DNA of 14,185 bases from Candidatus Omnitrophota bacterium (GTDB lineage: Bacteria > Omnitrophota > Gorgyraeia > Zapsychrales > Zapsychraceae). The stretch covers positions 1 through 14,185 of the forward strand of contig JAGQKQ010000024.1 in assembly GCA_020430005.1 (NCBI GenBank), read 5' to 3'. A program made the position numbers and the translations under genes. The notes below the pieces were generated by a model, which did not search any database, had not been told where the DNA came from, and saw nothing but the letters and a program-made list of their open reading frames with translations. Positions 12,153-14,185 of this stretch are shown in pieces. How positions within the stretch are numbered: position 1 is the first letter of the stretch; each line of letters starts with the position of its first letter.

Positions 12153-13418
12153 TTAAATAAAGATCTTATTCAATTCCCGCTGTTGTTCTTCCGAAATCGG
12201 ACCCACAACAGCCAGATTAAATTGATTTTTGTTAAAAATCTCTTTCGCGATACGTTTGATATCTTCTTTTTTAACTTTTTTATACGCTTTAATCAAATCT
12301 TCCAAACGCCGTACCTCATTTTTCGCGATCAACCCTTCCCCGATCCACAGCATCTGATCCATCGTGTCTTCTAATCCCAGCATTAATTGTCCTAACAAAT
12401 AATCTTTGGCACGGCTGAACTCATTGTCTGTGACACCAGTACGTTTAATCTGATTCAAAACCTTCATAATTAACTTAATCGCGGACACCAAATTTGTATT
12501 ATCCACACCGGCACGGATTAATAATGTTCCAGTATCATTCAACAGTTTTAAAGAACTTGAAATAGAATAGGCCAGCCCGCGTTTTTCCCTGACCTCTTCA
12601 AACAAGCGGCTTGACATATTTCCACCTAAAATAACGTTTAATAATGTTAAAGCAGACCTGTCCTTATGCGATTGATCATAGGCCAGCACCCCCATAGCCA
12701 CATGCATTTGTTCAATCGGCCGTTTTTCAACCGCCACTCGGGCCTTATCCTGTTGATTATTGGCCCGTTGAAACGCAGGAATGTCATAACGCTCCAAATG
12801 CCCCAGCTTACGCTTGACCATCGTGACCAATTGATCATGGTTAATATTCCCGCAGGCCGCGATAATACTATTAGAAGGAGAATAATAAACTTTGTGAAAA
12901 CCTTTCAAGTCTTTGGCCGTCATTCCCTTGACCGTTTTCTGACTGCCGGCAATACCCTGTCCCAACGGATGATCCGGCCACAACAACCGGTCCAGCATTT
13001 CAATCACGTGATATTGCGGGACATCCTGGTACATTTTAATCTCTTCACAGATCACCGTACGTTCTTTGGTCACATCCTTTTGAGCGATGTTGGGAAAAAA
13101 CGCAATATCGGAAAGGACATCAAATGTGCTGGATAAAAACTTGGATGGAATTTTTGCGTAGAAACAGGTTTGTTCTTCCGCGGTAAAAGCGTTTAGGGTG
13201 CCGCCTATTCCTTCAATCTTCATCTTGATTTCTTCACAGGAATACTTGTGGCTTCCTTTAAAAACGATATGCTCCAGAAAATGCGCCGCTCCTTTTAGAG
13301 CGCCCTGTTCATAACGTCCGCCAACGCCGGACCAGATCCCGATCGCCACGCTCTTATACGCCTTAACATCATTAGTAATAATTCTTAATCCGTTGAGTAA
13401 TGTGGTGACTTTGTTCAT
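12153..13418 (-). CDS. M16 family zinc peptidase (processing-peptidase type)
   Basis: This is a 421-residue peptidase of the small M16B class, related to mitochondrial processing peptidase. In bacteria these act on peptides or small proteins, often as dimers. The inverted zinc motif is AAHFLEHIVFKG, with His46, Glu49 and His50. The third ligand is Glu126 in VICEEIKMYQD, 76 positions on. NAFTAEEQTCFYAKIP and YYSPSNSIIAACGNI are typical linking blocks. The C-terminal lobe keeps REKRGLAYSISSS. The active half and the C-terminal half are both present, and no signal peptide is visible. The ATG at 13418 lies one base after the trpA stop (TAAGATG), so its translation is probably coupled to trpA. It has no strong ribosome binding site of its own. 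The stop is followed by about 50 bases without a clear terminator before the next promoter. Confidence 0.94.
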   Translation of the reverse strand: MNKVTTLLNGLRIITNDVKAYKSVAIGIWSGVGGRYEQGALKGAAHFLEHIVFKGSHKYSCEEIKMKIEGIGGTLNAFTAEEQTCFYAKIPSKFLSSTFDVLSDIAFFPNIAQKDVTKERTVICEEIKMYQDVPQYHVIEMLDRLLWPDHPLGQGIAGSQKTVKGMTAKDLKGFHKVYYSPSNSIIAACGNINHDQLVTMVKRKLGHLERYDIPAFQRANNQQDKARVAVEKRPIEQMHVAMGVLAYDQSHKDRSALTLLNVILGGNMSSRLFEEVREKRGLAYSISSSLKLLNDTGTLLIRAGVDNTNLVSAIKLIMKVLNQIKRTGVTDNEFSRAKDYLLGQLMLGLEDTMDQMLWIGEGLIAKNEVRRLEDLIKAYKKVKKEDIKRIAKEIFNKNQFNLAVVGPISEEQQRELNKIFI

Positions 13419-13419
13419 C

Positions 13420-14185
13420 TTACCGCACGCCTTTAACTAAATCCTTCACAAACCGGCCGACACGCGCGGTTAATTGAGCTTTATTGGTAGAACTAATTGC
13501 GTTAACAATCGCGCTTCCCACAATTACCCCGTCTGCGATTTTCGCCATCGCCTTGACTTGCTGCACCGTGGATACACCGAAACCGACACAGATCGGTTTT
13601 TCGGTCACTTGCGCCGCCGCTTTAATTTTTTGTGTCACATCCGCGGGAATAGATGTCCGCGCTCCGGTTACGCCGGTCAAAGAAACGTAATAAATAAATC
13701 CTGTCGAGGCCTGAACAATCTTTTTAATCCGATGCGGCCGCGTTGTCGGCGCCAGGAAGAAAATGGTGGCCAGATCGTACTGACGGGCAAATTTAATAAG
13801 CGATTGTGCTTCTTCCGGTGGTAAATCGGGAATAATAACGCCATCAACACCGCTCTGCACGGCCTGACGGACAAACTTTTCTTCTCCATAATGAAAAACG
13901 GGATTGTAATACGTCATTAGCGCAATTGGTATATCTGTTTTCTTACGTAACCGCTTTACTAAATCCAGAATATTCTGCAGACTGACATGATGCTTCAATG
14001 CCCGCTGGGATGAGGCTTGAATAGTTGGCCCATCGGCCATCGGATCGGAAAACGGAACGCCCAGCTCAATAATATCTACGCCGCTTTTTTCAAATTCCAG
14101 AACAAGATCTTCCGTGGCTTTCAGTGAAGGATCACCGGCTGTGATAAAACTGATAAACGCTTTACGCTTATCCGCTTTCAAATCT
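13420..14185 (-). CDS. trpA: Tryptophan synthase alpha chain, 5' end beyond window
   Basis: TrpA cleaves indole-3-glycerol phosphate to indole and glyceraldehyde 3-phosphate. The indole is passed to TrpB in the alpha2-beta2 complex, the last step of tryptophan synthesis. The visible part is about 255 residues of a family of about 265. KAFISFITAGDPSL opens the barrel. VDIIELGVPFSDPMADGPTIQ holds the two catalytic acids, the Glu in ELGVPF and the Asp in MADGP, 11 apart as expected. MTYYNPVF, GVIIPDLPPEE, YYVSLTGVTGAR and CVGFGVST (phosphate binding) all follow. The frame is open to the window edge. The TTG at 14179-14181 is an internal Leu codon, since the family has more residues before KAFI. 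Upstream trp genes are presumably outside the window. The next gene, the M16 peptidase, starts one base after the stop. Confidence 0.96.
   Translation of the reverse strand, partial: DLKADKRKAFISFITAGDPSLKATEDLVLEFEKSGVDIIELGVPFSDPMADGPTIQASSQRALKHHVSLQNILDLVKRLRKKTDIPIALMTYYNPVFHYGEEKFVRQAVQSGVDGVIIPDLPPEEAQSLIKFARQYDLATIFFLAPTTRPHRIKKIVQASTGFIYYVSLTGVTGARTSIPADVTQKIKAAAQVTEKPICVGFGVSTVQQVKAMAKIADGVIVGSAIVNAISSTNKAQLTARVGRFVKDLVKGVR

Noticed and set aside
12666..13136. 156-codon open frame on the + strand
   Set aside because: It lies wholly antisense to the M16 peptidase, has no ribosome binding site, and its composition (rich in Arg, His, Ile and Pro) reads as the complement of that gene.

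Overview
The window is a densely coded piece of bacterial chromosome with 14 genes, two of them cut by the window edges. The gene set is housekeeping: ribosomal protein L28, RecJ, arginyl-tRNA synthetase, RsfS, TrpA, class I fructose-bisphosphate aldolase, a Nudix hydrolase, and M3 and M16 metallopeptidases. Around these sit two prepilins, two small secreted proteins of unknown role and one orphan membrane glycosyltransferase-like protein. Promoters are sigma70-like and ribosome binding sites are of the AAGGAG type. No RNA gene, mobile element, CRISPR array or origin was seen. The prepilin style (AVEKSYYRQA just after the hydrophobic helix), the aldolase type and the two-membrane features suggest a Gram-negative-type, deep-branching phylum. 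Candidatus Omnitrophota is my best guess. It is an inference from remembered protein style, not a measurement.

Layout. Positions 1-903 (+): two tandem paralogous type IV prepilins. 910-3104 (-): a secreted 174-aa protein and a 544-aa multi-pass GT-C-like protein. 3211-5581 (-): aldolase, Nudix hydrolase and a secreted duplicated-domain protein, each with its own promoter and two of them with clear terminators. 5689-7431 (-): M3 oligoendopeptidase. 7552-7865 (+): rpmB with a good promoter. 7871-12009 (-): recJ, argS, rsfS and a 57-aa small gene. The small gene comes first in transcription and has a strong promoter. 12153-14185 (-): an M16 processing-type peptidase one base downstream of the end of trpA.

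No gene-free stretch exceeds about 206 bases. The longest is 7432-7637, which holds the rpmB promoter and a small GC-rich inverted repeat. Three extended reading frames were corrected to better-supported starts (aldolase, L28, RecJ). One small gene below the usual length cutoff was added at 11836-12009.

The window does not contain an obvious new defence, mobile or biosynthetic system. The most interesting signals are regulatory and start-site related. A promoter is built into a terminator hairpin ahead of the Nudix gene and would give a nearly leaderless mRNA starting with TTG. A second terminator-promoter junction ahead of the GT-C-like gene predicts a leaderless ATG mRNA. The rsfS start is ambiguous: a well-placed Shine-Dalgarno sequence points at ATC or at a seven-codon GTG mini-ORF rather than at the TTG. 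ArgRS carries substituted HIGH and KMSKS signatures. A degenerate GTATAACG-type repeat cluster lies upstream of recJ.
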